Source: Entrophospora sp. SA101 (taxonomy: Eukaryota > Glomeromycota > Glomeromycetes > Entrophosporales > Entrophosporaceae). Taken from it: DNA of 30,431 nt. The DNA is taken from contig CAUDNR010000503.1 of assembly GCA_958430865.1 (NCBI GenBank), forward strand, positions 1 to 30,431, written 5' to 3'. This document shows positions 1 to 9,978 of this stretch, piece after piece (position 1 is the stretch's first letter; every line of letters begins with the position of its first letter). The notes under the pieces were generated by a model that made no database searches, had not been told where the DNA came from, and saw only the letters and a list, made by a program, of their open reading frames with translations. Position numbers and translations under genes: made by a program.

Positions 1-1416
1 TTGGTATTTATTTGAGAGTTAATTGTTATTTTCTTTTTTTATTTAAGAGAATTGTTTTGAAAGTAAGTTACTTATACGTTTTGATTAATTAGAGAACATT
101 ATTTCTTGATTTTTTAATGATGCATTTAAAAAAACAAAAAAGGATTTTTAAACAACAATAACAGATATACTCAGGGTGTAATTATAAAGTGATGTATACA
201 ATTTTAAAAATGTATTTAAAATATATTTCTTTTATATTTATATTTATATTTATATATATTTATATTTATATATTTACATATTTACATTTATTTTTATTTT
301 TATTTTTATATTCAAAATTCATATATTCATTTGTATTCATGTCACCAACTTATTTATTTATAGGAAATGTCAGATATATATATATAGTATTATATAATGG
401 ATGACAATTCATGATCAAAGGTAAAGTGTTGATTTGATGAAGTCAATGAAAAGTTGAAAAGTAAATAATATATTAGACTTTATAACAAAAAACCAAGCCT
501 ATGTATTAAAACATTCAATAAAGAAATACTATATTAATTTTTTATTTATTATAAACATTTTATTTTTATCAATTTGGAACTAAATTTCCTTCCCTCCGAT
601 ATTAATATTGGTTTTTCAAATTTGCGTAACGATCTTCAAGCCAATAAAATTTAATTTTTGCGTGATATCTGGAAGGGAGATCGTCACATAATTTAGCCAA
701 TGAAATCAAATGTCCACTATGCTGTCCATTATGCTAATATAAAGTTTATATACAAGTTTTGTTTTCACTGTGATTGTATTTAGGTTTAAGTTGGGTTTAG
801 ATGATGCTGGGTTATTAGGATCACTATAAATCACATAATTGTTGAAAACATTCTTAATATGATATACACAAATACATCTCTAGTTTTAAGTGATGCTGAG
901 TGGTCTGAGTGTTGTCAAATGTCATGCCATTAATTCATCTCAATCTGATTGGAAAGAATGAATTTGTACTGAGGGTGTTGGGAATATGAATTGCTATGTT
1001 GAACTTGGATTGTTTTTTAGTATGGTACTCATATGGTATGCATTATTTATATATATATGTATGTCCAAAGAAATGTTCTAATTTAAAATTAGTGGAACAA
1101 AATAATTAATTTTAAAAGAAAAGATTATAAAAATTATTATATATATAAATAATGCCATTTTTTGACAAATGAAATTTAGTGATCCAGTTTATTTGGTACA
1201 ACAATGAGATACAAGGCTTGGAGCATTTATTTTATATCAATATATCAAAAATATACATGTAATAGGTTTTGTGATCATCATTCAAACAAATTTATTATAT
1301 GGGCAATTGATCAAATACATCTAAATCCATTTGTTGAGAGTCTTGAGGACATTGAAAATAAAATAAAATTAATACAAAGGTTAAACTTAAATCAATAAAT
1401 TAATGAGTAATGTGTG
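1..1416. other. AT-rich region without a supported gene
   Basis: No convincing coding exon is visible on either strand. Positions 205-340 are low-complexity TTTATAT-type sequence. Two CCAAT-type boxes (near 640 and 698) and a TATA-like stretch near 735-755 could be promoter elements, but no gene begins in a sensible place after them. The last 200 bases lie downstream of the kinase stop codon and probably include its 3' untranslated region. Confidence 0.5.
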
Positions 1417-3344
1417 TTAATAATTACCATCACCATTACTAATAATTGTAACTTTATTGGAATTCACAGGTTCAGGAAGATTTTGAAATTTTAATAATCT
1501 GCTGGTGTAAATTGCATCAGGATGTATAGTTGCTGTAATTGTTGAAGGATCAAATTCAATCTTATCCATTTTACCAAAAGTTTTTCTAATTGATTCTGCT
1601 TCATCAGAATCAATAGTGTAATCACAAGATCCACTCCAAAGTTTAAGGATTTCTTTAATTTCTCTAGCAGTTGGACGTTTATTAGGATCAGCATCCATGC
1701 ATTTATATGCTAGTTGTATATAAAATTTTGGGGTGTTGTTTGAGAAGGCTGGCCTTAATCCTTCACATATTTTTAATGAAAGGCCTGGGCCAAATGACAA
1801 ATGATTAAAAGGTTGTTGACCTGTTGACACTAGCGACATTAACACTCCAAAACTATATATGTCGGATTCCATTGTGTATGGTTGACCTTTCAGAACTTCT
1901 GGTGCTATATATGGTAGTACTCCAACTATATTATTTTCATTTGAAGATGATGTTCTATCAGCTGGGATTGATAACCCTAGGTCTGTAATATATGAACTTA
2001 AATGATCTTGTAGAATATTACCACTATGAAGATCATGGTGAATGATTTTTTGATCATGAATTTGTATTAAACCATTAATTATGGTATGAACAATTCCTAT
2101 TTTTTCCTCCCATCTTAATTTTTTAAATTCACTTGATAAATAATCTCGAAGACTTCCATGTTTTAAATGTTTCATTACAAATATATATTCTTTTGTAATT
2201 GGATCTTTTGTTAATCCAAAAATATGAACTATAGCAAGAGAATGATATAATTCAACATAGTTTTTGAACTAAAAATAATAATACAAATAATTTAGACAGA
2301 GGAATTGAAGTATCTTGTAAGAAAAGTCAGAAAATAACAATAATAATAAATTTATTAACCTCATTTAAAAATTCATCAGAAAGATTCTGAGAATTATGTA
2401 ATTTCTTTAATGCAACAGTCATATCTTCGCATTTTTTTGTTGCACTTGTAAAACCTGCAGATTTCCGACCATTAATCCAAGTAGCTTTATATATGTTTGC
2501 AAAACCACCTTCACCTATTTTTTTGAGATCTTTCATATCTTCATAAGAAATCCATTGAAGATAAGTAAAATTATTATATTCTGTTGCTTTAAGCTGTGTA
2601 CTTTTAATCAATTCATCTATAGTCTCATTACCACTAGTCCATCCTTGAGTTAATAATTGTGGATCACATGTTTGACACCATGCCCAATTAGTATTAAATT
2701 TATTACAAGTTGAACATGTACCATATTTTTCTTTTCTTTTATCTGAATATGCTCTTTCTTAAATTTAGACAAAATATTTTTTCAATTAATTAATGAAAGA
2801 AAAAAAAATTAATATTCTGTAAAATTACTAATGCGTTACCAAAAAAATCACAAAATTAACAAGTGAATGATTCTAGTTCTAATCATTAAAAACAATATTT
2901 AACTAAATATATACTTGTAAAAAACTAATCAGAAGGTTGTTATTGATAAAATAAATCATGTAAAAATTGAAATCTGGTGGCATACAATATTTTCTAAAAA
3001 TAAAAATATAACGCTTAATATAATAAAAGATTAACCATGATTATAACAATGATAATAAAGTTACCTTCTGCTTCTTTACTAATATGAAGTTGGCTCTTAA
3101 GTGCTTCGATCGTTTTTTTTAATTCGGCTTTATCTGCTTCTAACTCTTTAATCTTTTCTAATTTTTCATGCAATTCTCTTTGTAGATGTCTAACTTCTGA
3201 CAACAAGCCTTGGCCTATTTCAGGAGTTACAGGTGTTAGGCATTCAGTAGGAGAATTTGTTGAACTTGGCAAATTAATAGATCTTATTGAGCTTGGTCTT
3301 TCATTCTTTGGTGAAATGGTATTATCTTTTATTGATTGTTTCAT
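1417..3344 (-). CDS. Tyrosine-kinase-like (TKL) protein kinase with N-terminal coiled coil and CxxC knuckle
   Basis: Exons on the minus strand are 3344-3065, 2757-2360 and 2268-1417; the phases fit and give 509 residues. Residues about 45-93 are a charged, leucine-rich likely coiled coil. C108-x2-C111 and C121-x2-C124 form a knuckle followed by a W-T-S-G-N motif, a layout typical of the expanded Rhizophagus kinases. The kinase domain runs from about 165 to 435: glycine loop IGEGGFANIYKATW, beta-3 Lys211 (VALKKL), catalytic loop HHDLHSGN (Asp305, Asn310), DLG in place of DFG (Asp322) and APE at 348-350. All catalytic residues are present, so an active Ser/Thr/Tyr kinase is likely; the HHD in place of HRD is a variation. 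A polar tail of about 70 residues follows. It is transcribed away from the transposon inserted about 400 bp upstream of its ATG. Its substrate cannot be inferred. Confidence 0.9.
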
Positions 3345-3733
3345 TATTATAATTAAACACTAACACAAACATAACACAAAAAAAATATTGAGTCACGATC
3401 TCCTTCCAAAACTCGCAAGTCATGCGACTTCCGTACAGGCCTTTTGCCGATTGTCTCTTTTTACGTCTAGTCGCGTCTGGTTTTTTCGGTTTTTGGCGAG
3501 ATCAACGGTTTCACCATATCTGGAAGCTTCGTACATTGTCATACATCTTGTATTTTAACAGTTACTTCCACAAATTCGCAAACTCTACTTTTTCTATTGA
3601 ATTTTTATTTTTTTAGATTACACAATAAAATTATGGAATAGAATTTGTCCAATGAAATGTTGTAAACTGTATATATCCCATGCACAACTTGAAGTATAAG
3701 GCTCATTTTTCCATTATTAGTACTCGTCCCAGG
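3345..3733 (-). promoter_or_regulatory. Kinase 5' flank, possible promoter
   Basis: About 390 bases separate the kinase ATG from the transposon target duplication. The stretch is less AT-rich than its surroundings between 3395 and 3530 and has a CCAAT-type motif near 3650. No exact promoter element can be assigned. The same sequence, apparently unchanged, lies upstream of the truncated kinase copy at 11267-11655. A short plus-strand ORF here (3422-3616) has no recognisable features. Confidence 0.35.
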
Positions 3734-3742
3734 GTAAGACGT
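3734..3742. repeat. Target-site duplication, left (gtaagacgt)
   Basis: The 9-bp sequence gtaagacgt directly precedes the left TIR (TGGGGTGTACG) and is repeated exactly at 9051-9059 just after the right TIR. This defines the insertion. Confidence 0.85.
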
Positions 3743-4160
3743 TGGGGTGTACGATGGACTAATGTAGATCAAAACTAATTGACATATATAAAATTTACTA
3801 ATTAACTTTTTTTCAACGAATATAAAAATAAAATTTGCATCTACTCCTTCAAAAAAAAAGATACAAGTATGAAATTAAGAAAAATCGTAATAAATGTGAT
3901 GCTGAACACGGTGACAGAGAGTTTTTTTTAATTTTATTAGTAAAATCATCCAAAATGTTAAAAATACTGTTAAAACTTTGAAACGTATAGGCTCGATAAC
4001 CAAACAAGTTAGAGTAAAAAAATTTCCATAGTTTTTTCTCTGTGATTCAAAGAATAGTCTGACAGAGAGTTTTTTTTAAAAATTATTAGTAGAACAAGGA
4101 TTTATAAGAATTCAAAGTTGTGCGATTTTATTAATAAAAAATTTTTTGATCTTTTTTCCT
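3743..4160 (+). repeat. Left terminal inverted repeat of the 5.3-kb transposon
   Basis: It matches the reverse complement of about 8620-9050. It contains a subterminal unit bounded by GACAGAGAG motifs (about 3913-4070) that is duplicated in the foldback derivative. Compared with the right arm it lacks a roughly 200-bp segment holding a conserved small ORF: it jumps from near 4192 to the sequence after tacag at about 4194-4198. Confidence 0.85.
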
Positions 4161-4501
4161 TCGAAAATCTTTTCCTTTTGAAGAAATGCTTAATACAGTC
4201 AGGATTATTACCAAATTTGGAAATCGAATCTAGAAAAATTGGAACTCCTTTGTTGATCAATTTATATGTGTCGCGAACGAGTTAACGTGATCTTTGCTGC
4301 CTTTTGAAAATCTTTCTTTAAAAAAAAAAATAATAATAACAATAATCGAATAAACAGTATTAAACTTACTCTTTCATAATCTACTAAAAATCTACAAAAA
4401 CCTATTAATTTGTTCAAAGTAAGCCTTTACATAAATTTAAAGAAATTTAAGTGCTACGCGTTTAAATTTAAGTTTTTTTTTTTTTTCTCTTTGAACTTTA
4501 G

Positions 4502-7500
4502 TGGATAAAACGACAAGACCTATTGCTAGTGATTTACCCTGCTTATTTGCTGCACTTGTTGACAAATATCCAGAGAGTCATTTGAAGCTATGTTCCTCTA
4601 ATACTGATAAATATGTTAAAAATGCAACAGGGAATAAAGTAAAAGACCGTTTAAAACTATTTGCTAAGTATTTTACTGAATTATTTTCATTAATTAATTC
4701 TTTAGATAATTATTCCATCTGTGTGAGACATTATAATCAAATTGTTACTAATGATCATTTACTTGAGAAATTAAAGAAAGATAATTTTATTTTTAGTTCT
4801 TCGGAAGAAGGCCAACCAAAACGACTTAAAATGACTATTGATAAAGATGCAGCAACTCAAAAAGAGGAACAAGACCAAGAACACATAAACCTTTCAATAG
4901 AATTATCAAAAATAAAAAATGAATTATTTGAATCGGAAAATCAAAGAATACATTATGTAAATCTTATAAGTCAGTATATGAAAAAAATAAATGAACTTGA
5001 GTCAGATAATGAAAGATTATTATTGGATAGGGAAAAATTATTATCAGAAAATAAAAAATTACAAGAAAGATTGGATGTAAAACTCAATGATTGTCAATCA
5101 AGAATTGAAATTATTACTGAAATTGCCAGGAAGGAACGTAAAACATTATATGATGATATCATCAATTTAGTAGATAATAAGGAAAGATTTACTTTGGACA
5201 ATCTTTTAAAATATTCACCTTCTGAATGGCTTTCCAAACGCAATCCAGTTGTGGTTAAATTTGTTGAAACACTTATAGGAAATGAAACTGAGAAGGAGCA
5301 ACTTGAAGGTGAAAAACTTTTTAGGTGTGCAGTAGTAGTCGATGCAATTTATGGGGCAAGATACAAAAGATATGTTTCTGAAGTCAACTTGGCTGCATCA
5401 GCTATTAAATATTCTCTAGCTAAATCTAAAACTATAATTGACATTGATAACCACATCTTAAGTTCTGGTAGCTATTCTAAATTTATTCAATGGCAGGAGA
5501 GTCTAGCTCAAAAACGTGAACCATTTTCTAAAGGTTTAACATTTATAGCATTCGATAATGAACAAAAAGGGCAAAAAAATTATTTAGATCGTGGACACAA
5601 TACTGTTACATATCATACAGTTACAAGTTTCGTTTCATTTAATTTTGATACCACAGATCAAACACAAGTCCATAAAAATCCTTGGTTGCGTAAAACCTTT
5701 GATTTATCAAAGATTCAAGAACTTTTTAACATCACACCAGAAATGCAGATAGTGCTTGATCAACAACTTCATGATTATCTTTCTGTTATATTAAGTGAAG
5801 CATGTGTAGAAAAGAAAAAAAACATAAACCCTATTGATAATCTTATAACTAAATATAGTTCAAAGATAGGAAAACTAAAATGGTGTGGTGAATGTGGTAA
5901 AAAAGAGATTGAAAATTCAAAGCGCAAATGTCCTCAATGTAATGCACAATTACCTATACTTGCTGAGTTCCAATCAAAAGCACAAGAAATAAATCAAGAA
6001 ACATTCGAAGAAAATACTATAGGACCTCTAAATATTAAATTCTACAAAAATGAAAAAGAAACTTTAGACACAAATAGAAATCCCATTAGTATAACACAAG
6101 CATCTATGCCACAGGAAGGTGTCAAAGTGCCAGATATGTTTGTTCCTGATCCTTTTCCAGTAAATCCAAACTCCATTAATAATGTTCGTAAGGTTCTGGA
6201 TCACATACAGGAAATCAGTGGAATCAACAGTCAAGAGAGAAAGTGGATTGCAGTTACATGTGATGGAGTTCCATACCATCATGCACAAAAATTCAAAAAG
6301 GAATATCCAGGAATTATCTTGTTACCTGGACCCCTCCATGAAGAAATGAATATGCTAAAGGCTTTTGTAGAATTAAATTGGTATGTTTTGATGTCAATAT
6401 AAAATTTCTTATTATTTTTTTTTTTTGATTAATAAATAATATTAATACCATACTATCATGTAACTATGATTACAGGTCTATTGATTTAAAATATTTTGCA
6501 CAGTGTCAAGGGTTTCGAAACGAAAGTCAATTAGGGTATTATAAAAAATGCTCAGATCATCACAAAGCATGGGACTCTGTGTGTAATATTTATCGTCATG
6601 CAATGGCAATGGAATTAATATGGCCATATGTTGCTACAGAGTCTGATCCCTCTGTTGAAGGATACCTTAACTGGGTTAAGAACCAAAATAATGAGTTATA
6701 TAAATTAAAATATGAGCAAGTAGGTTTTTGTTTTATATTTAATTTTAAACATTTATTTTGTTATATAATTCTTAATAAAAATTTTTTAAATTATTAGATT
6801 TTTTGGTACTTACAAGCAATAATAAACTTTCGCACAGGTATAAGAAATAATCAACCATTGCTTAAAGCAGCTGCACGTAGAATGTTTGCTCCAATATGGT
6901 CTGGTCGTAGACATCCAATTTATCAATTAATTGAAGTTGCTGATGAGGAACAATTGATGTGTCTCCACCCTGAAATAAGGAAACTTATTGAAGAAAATTC
7001 AGTTGTATCCCGTTCAGGATTTTTACATCAGCATCAGGGATTGGATGCTATACTTGAAGAGGTAAATAAATCTCTTAAGACACTTACTCCACCTGTACCA
7101 ACCCAAAAACATTGGGAAATTGCAGCTAGAAATTGTACAAAATTTATGAAGGTAGGTTATTTCAATAAATTATTGTTTTTTGGATAGTACTATTAATTTT
7201 TACATGTTTTATTTTTGGCCTAGCAGCTTCGAAAGAAATTGTTTGCTACAATTGGTTATGCAGACCAAGAAAGTACTGGTTCTCGTACACGACCACACTT
7301 TGAAAAAGAATCACAGAGTTTCCGAGCTGAATTGAGAAATGCTGGATTCCTTAATCCATATAAAAATAATACTGTCTTTCAAAGTTTGGATGGTATTACT
7401 GAATTAAGTGAATCATTGAAATCTTTTAGTAATTTAGCTCAAGGTCGTCGTATAAATTTTATCAAAGAAAAAATAATCTCAGGAAAATCATCAGGAATTA

Positions 7501-7724
7501 TTTGCCCTATTCCTATTACTGCTGAAGAAGAGATGAAACAATCAGATGAAAGATCATTGTCAAAGAATGAATTATTGTCTGTAATTCGAATATTAATTGG
7601 ATCCTTGGACCAGTCTAAAAGGCCACAATTCCAAGGATTAAAAGCAAAAAATAAAGATCAATTATTAACAATTTTGCAACAAGTTCAGGACATTCACAAT
7701 GGCAATGAAACAGGAATGATATAA
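4502..7724 (+). CDS. Putative transposase of the TIR element (unclassified, 5' exon not identified)
   Basis: Exons are 4502-6380, 6476-6719, 6798-7151 and 7224-7724, with consistent phases and no stops, giving about 992 residues. A strong pyrimidine tract and AG (4500-4501) precede a TG that needs one base from an upstream exon, so the ATG may be split across an intron; I could not locate that exon. Counting from 4501, residues about 120-205 look like a coiled coil. A zinc ribbon follows: C462-x2-C465-x11-C477-x2-C480. Then comes D588 in VTCDGVPYHH and H613 in LLPGPLHEEMNML. An earlier FIAFDNEQKG (near 348) is a further acidic candidate. This spacing suggests an RNase-H-like DDE fold, but that is inference. 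Its position as the only gene between TIRs is the main reason to call it a transposase. Confidence 0.7.
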
Positions 7725-8334
7725 GAGGAAGTGTAGTAGTTATCTAGGAAAACTAAAGCAACTCTAAGATAAGTAAAATTATCATGATTATTATTTGGTA
7801 TTAAATTGTTTAACCATTAATTTATTGTTTTATTATATAGTAGTGATTTATCGAAAAAATTTCAATTTCATTATTAATAATATGACTTGTTATTTTAATC
7901 TTGTCAATGTGATTTATGTAACAAAATATATATATGTAAACAAAAATCAATCATTAAATTATTATAAAAAGATTATGACTGGTGAAAAAATAGGCACTGT
8001 CTGCTTAATAGAATGATGAGATACAAAGCTTGAAATTTATTTTATATATTAAAAACATATTGTCACAAAACATTTTTCAACTGGTTTTGCTAGAGCCTCA
8101 TATATATTAAATGCTTTAATTTTTTTGTAGCAGATGATGAATAATTTGCATATGACAACTTACTAAAATAATAACAATGGATGAATATATATATGACATA
8201 ATTATTTTATTAAAGGATATGCCATTACATTCATTGAATTACCAAGAAAAAGGCTTTTAGAAATGAACATAATTTAATTTTGACTAAAAATTTGTTGATC
8301 AGTTTGTATTCTGCTGGATTGTAGAATTTTCCAT
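7725..8334. other. Non-coding interior of the transposon
   Basis: This is the AT-rich sequence between the transposase stop and the right arm. A short stretch (8010-8062, gagatacaaagcttg) resembles 1203-1255 downstream of the kinase. No gene is supported; the open frame at 7795-8016 is AT-driven. Confidence 0.5.
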
Positions 8335-8532
8335 TCAATTTCTAGAATGCCGATCATTACAATTTTTAGAAATTCCATATTTGGTAATAATCCTGACTGT
8401 AATAAAATAAATAAATAAATAAATATATATATTTTCTTGTTCAATAAGGAGTAAAGGTTTTGAGGAAGTTTTCATTTTTTTGACCACACGTGCATTATGA
8501 ATTAGTCTTTTTCTTTTATTGGACTTCGGCAT
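8335..8532 (-). CDS. Small basic ORF inside the right TIR (MPKSNKRKR...)
   Basis: The frame opens MPKSNKRKRLIHNARVVKKM and recurs with few changes in the right arm of the foldback derivative (12394 downward). The first 31 residues are nearly unchanged between copies, then both run into TTTA microsatellite sequence. The basic N-terminus looks like the first coding exon of a nuclear or DNA-binding protein. In this arm the microsatellite ends in ttattacag, a plausible acceptor, but no good donor is seen before it. The matching segment is missing from the left arm, where it would point towards the transposase gene. It may be the lost first exon of the transposase or an independent peptide. Confidence 0.35.
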   Translation of the reverse strand: MPKSNKRKRLIHNARVVKKMKTSSKPLLLIEQENIYIYLFIYFITVRIITKYGISKNCNDRHSRN

Positions 8533-8619
8533 TTTATTTATTTAAACTTGAATATTTTATTTTTTACGATTCTTACGTTTCTTATTATTAAGAAAAAGAC
8601 TTTACGTTTTCCTTAAAAG

Positions 8620-9050
8620 GAAATGATTATCAGAAAAAAAATCGAAATTTTTTTTTATTAATAAAATCGCACAACTTTGAATTCTTATAAATCCTTGTTC
8701 TACTAATAATTTTTAAAAAAACTCTCTGTCAGACTATTCTTTGAATCACAGAGAAAAAACTATGGAAATTTTTTTACTCTAACTTGTTTGGTTATCGAGC
8801 CTATACGTTTCAAAGTTTTAACAGTATTTTTAACATTTTGGATGATTTTACTAATAAAATTAAAAAAAACTCTCTGTCACCATGTTCAGCATCACATTTA
8901 TTACGATTTTTCTTAATTTCATACTTGTATCTTTTTTTTTGAAGGAGAATATGCAATTTTTATTTTTATATTCGTTGAAAAAAAGTTAATTAGTAAATTT
9001 TATATATGATGTCAATTAGTTTTGATCTACATAGTCTATCGTACAACCCA
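8620..9050 (-). repeat. Right terminal inverted repeat of the 5.3-kb transposon
   Basis: It is the inverted counterpart of 3743-4160, including the GACAGAGAG-bounded unit and the outer TGGG..GTACGAT..GACT end. There are small differences, for example GTTGTACGATAG instead of GGTGTACGATGG. Confidence 0.85.
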
Positions 9051-9059
9051 GTAAGACGT
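9051..9059. repeat. Target-site duplication, right (gtaagacgt)
   Basis: It is an exact copy of 3734-3742, directly after the right TIR. Confidence 0.85.
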
Positions 9060-9103
9060 GCAATGGCGAACCCATGTGACTCACTAAAATATGTTATTAA
9101 AGT

Positions 9104-9134
9104 CCAGCAAGTGAGATAGTGTAACACTTGCTGG
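9104..9134. repeat. Hairpin CCAGCAAGTG / CACTTGCTGG
   Basis: A perfect 10-bp inverted repeat (9104-9113 and 9125-9134) with an 11-base loop. It lies in the original target region just beyond the transposon. No function is evident. Confidence 0.6.
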
Positions 9135-9272
9135 TGGCTCATGTTGGGTGTATTGACCCTTCGTGACATGACCTCTCGCTTTTGTAGAGATTGCACCCAA
9201 TGAATAATATTCAGTGAGTATTTGGTTAATTGGATATTTGATTTTTTCATATAATAAATTATGGGGATTGTT

Positions 9273-9379
9273 ATTCGCACCACTCCCGTGACTAAGTGTA
9301 GTAATGTGACCAATGAATGGCTTTAAATGTGATGATTTTATTGATTCATCTTTGTCTTAGTCACGGGAGATGTGCGAAT
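9273..9379. repeat. 24-bp inverted repeat pair, MITE-like
   Basis: The arms 9273-9296 and 9356-9379 match as inverted repeats with two mismatches; the outer end reads ATTCGCAC and the core CTCCCGTGACTAAG. The 59-base centre has no gene. Just outside the right arm, ggggtgtcc begins a GCATAAT-rich stretch (9400-9485) leading into the zinc-finger fragment. Confidence 0.55.
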
Positions 9380-9559
9380 TGGGGTGTCCAGGATTATGCT
9401 TTCGCATAAATCGCTGCACACTTCTTAATTTTTGAGCATAATCGCATAATAGAGCATAATTGACCATTTTTTGGCATAATCAAATAATCTACGTGTATAT
9501 GTAAGTGATCGACGATGATTATATATTAAAATCTAAATACAATTATATAGAACTTTTGA

Positions 9560-9978
9560 GGAAAAAGTCATTATAATAATCATTTTTACGTTGAAACTGA
9601 GAAATTATATTGTCATTTTTGTAACCATACTATAAATCATGAAAAAAAATCAATTGTTTATAACCATATAGAATCAACGAAACATAAAGCTGCTGAACAA
9701 AAACATAAAAATAATCCACAACCTTTACAAAGCTCTTTGCTTTCTTTCACTAATAATGATCATGACAAAATCAATATTGGAATTATTGAAGCATTTACTA
9801 AAGCTGATATTCCTCTGGATAAAATAGATAAATTAAAGTCTTTTTTAAATTCATATTGTAAGAATGGTAAGAAAATTTTCGTATCAAAAAAAATTAAAAT
9901 AAATAAATTAATTTGAATATTTTAATGTAAATTATCATTTTTATTATTTCCTAGGAGGTTATATTGTAGGTTCAAATC
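9560..9978 (+). pseudogene. Truncated hAT/CGGBP1-like zinc-finger gene fragment
   Basis: An open frame from 9560 to 9866 continues after an intron (GTAAGA at 9867, acceptor ending 9954) at 9955. It reads ...YCHFCNHTINHEK..., with C-x2-C followed by H-x5-H in NHIESTKH, then a Q-S-S-L-L-S-F linker and KADIPLDKIDKLKSF. This order of a BED-like C2H2 finger then an A-D-I-P-L motif is known in CGGBP1-like/hAT-derived proteins common in these fungi. An in-frame TGA at 9557 precedes it without a clear start. The gene is cut at 9979, where the duplicated kinase block begins, so the remainder of the transposase is absent. Confidence 0.6.

Larger units (their letters stand above)
2057..3908. repeat. Segmental duplication, copy 1 (kinase 5' half, promoter, transposon edge)
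   Basis: This block recurs in direct orientation at 9979-11830 with a constant offset of 7922 bases. I saw no difference on reading, including homopolymer lengths. The left edge lies inside kinase exon 3. The first mismatch on the right (3909 versus 11831) lies inside the terminal inverted repeat of the transposon. Confidence 0.95.
3743..9050 (+). mobile_element. 5.3-kb TIR DNA transposon with 9-bp target duplication
   Basis: The element begins TGGGGTGTACG at 3743 and ends CGTACAACCCA at 9050, with exact 9-bp direct repeats outside. The left arm (3743 to about 4160) and right arm (about 8620 to 9050) are inverted copies with scattered differences. Further inward similarity resumes around 4196-4222 and 8382-8410. 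Between the arms lies one multi-exon gene (4502-7724). A 9-bp duplication is typical of Mutator-like elements, but I recognise no MULE transposase motif, so the superfamily stays open. The insertion lies 5' to the kinase and points away from it. Confidence 0.85.

Noticed and set aside
189..404. Open frame of 71 codons, rich in Tyr, Ile and Phe
   Set aside because: It translates TTTATAT low-complexity DNA and has no protein-like features.
1204..1398. 64-codon frame downstream of the kinase
   Set aside because: The second half looks slightly protein-like, but there is no family match, no neighbouring exon and no splice evidence; it overlaps the likely kinase 3' UTR.
3422..3616. 64-codon plus-strand frame, also present at 11344-11538
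   Set aside because: It lies in the kinase promoter; its repetition only reflects the segmental duplication.
4501..4503. GTG as start codon of the transposase
   Set aside because: The preceding pyrimidine tract and AG at 4500-4501 mark a splice acceptor; the codon is completed from an upstream exon.
8990..9313. 107-codon minus-strand frame
   Set aside because: It crosses the transposon end and target duplication, so it is not a conserved unit.
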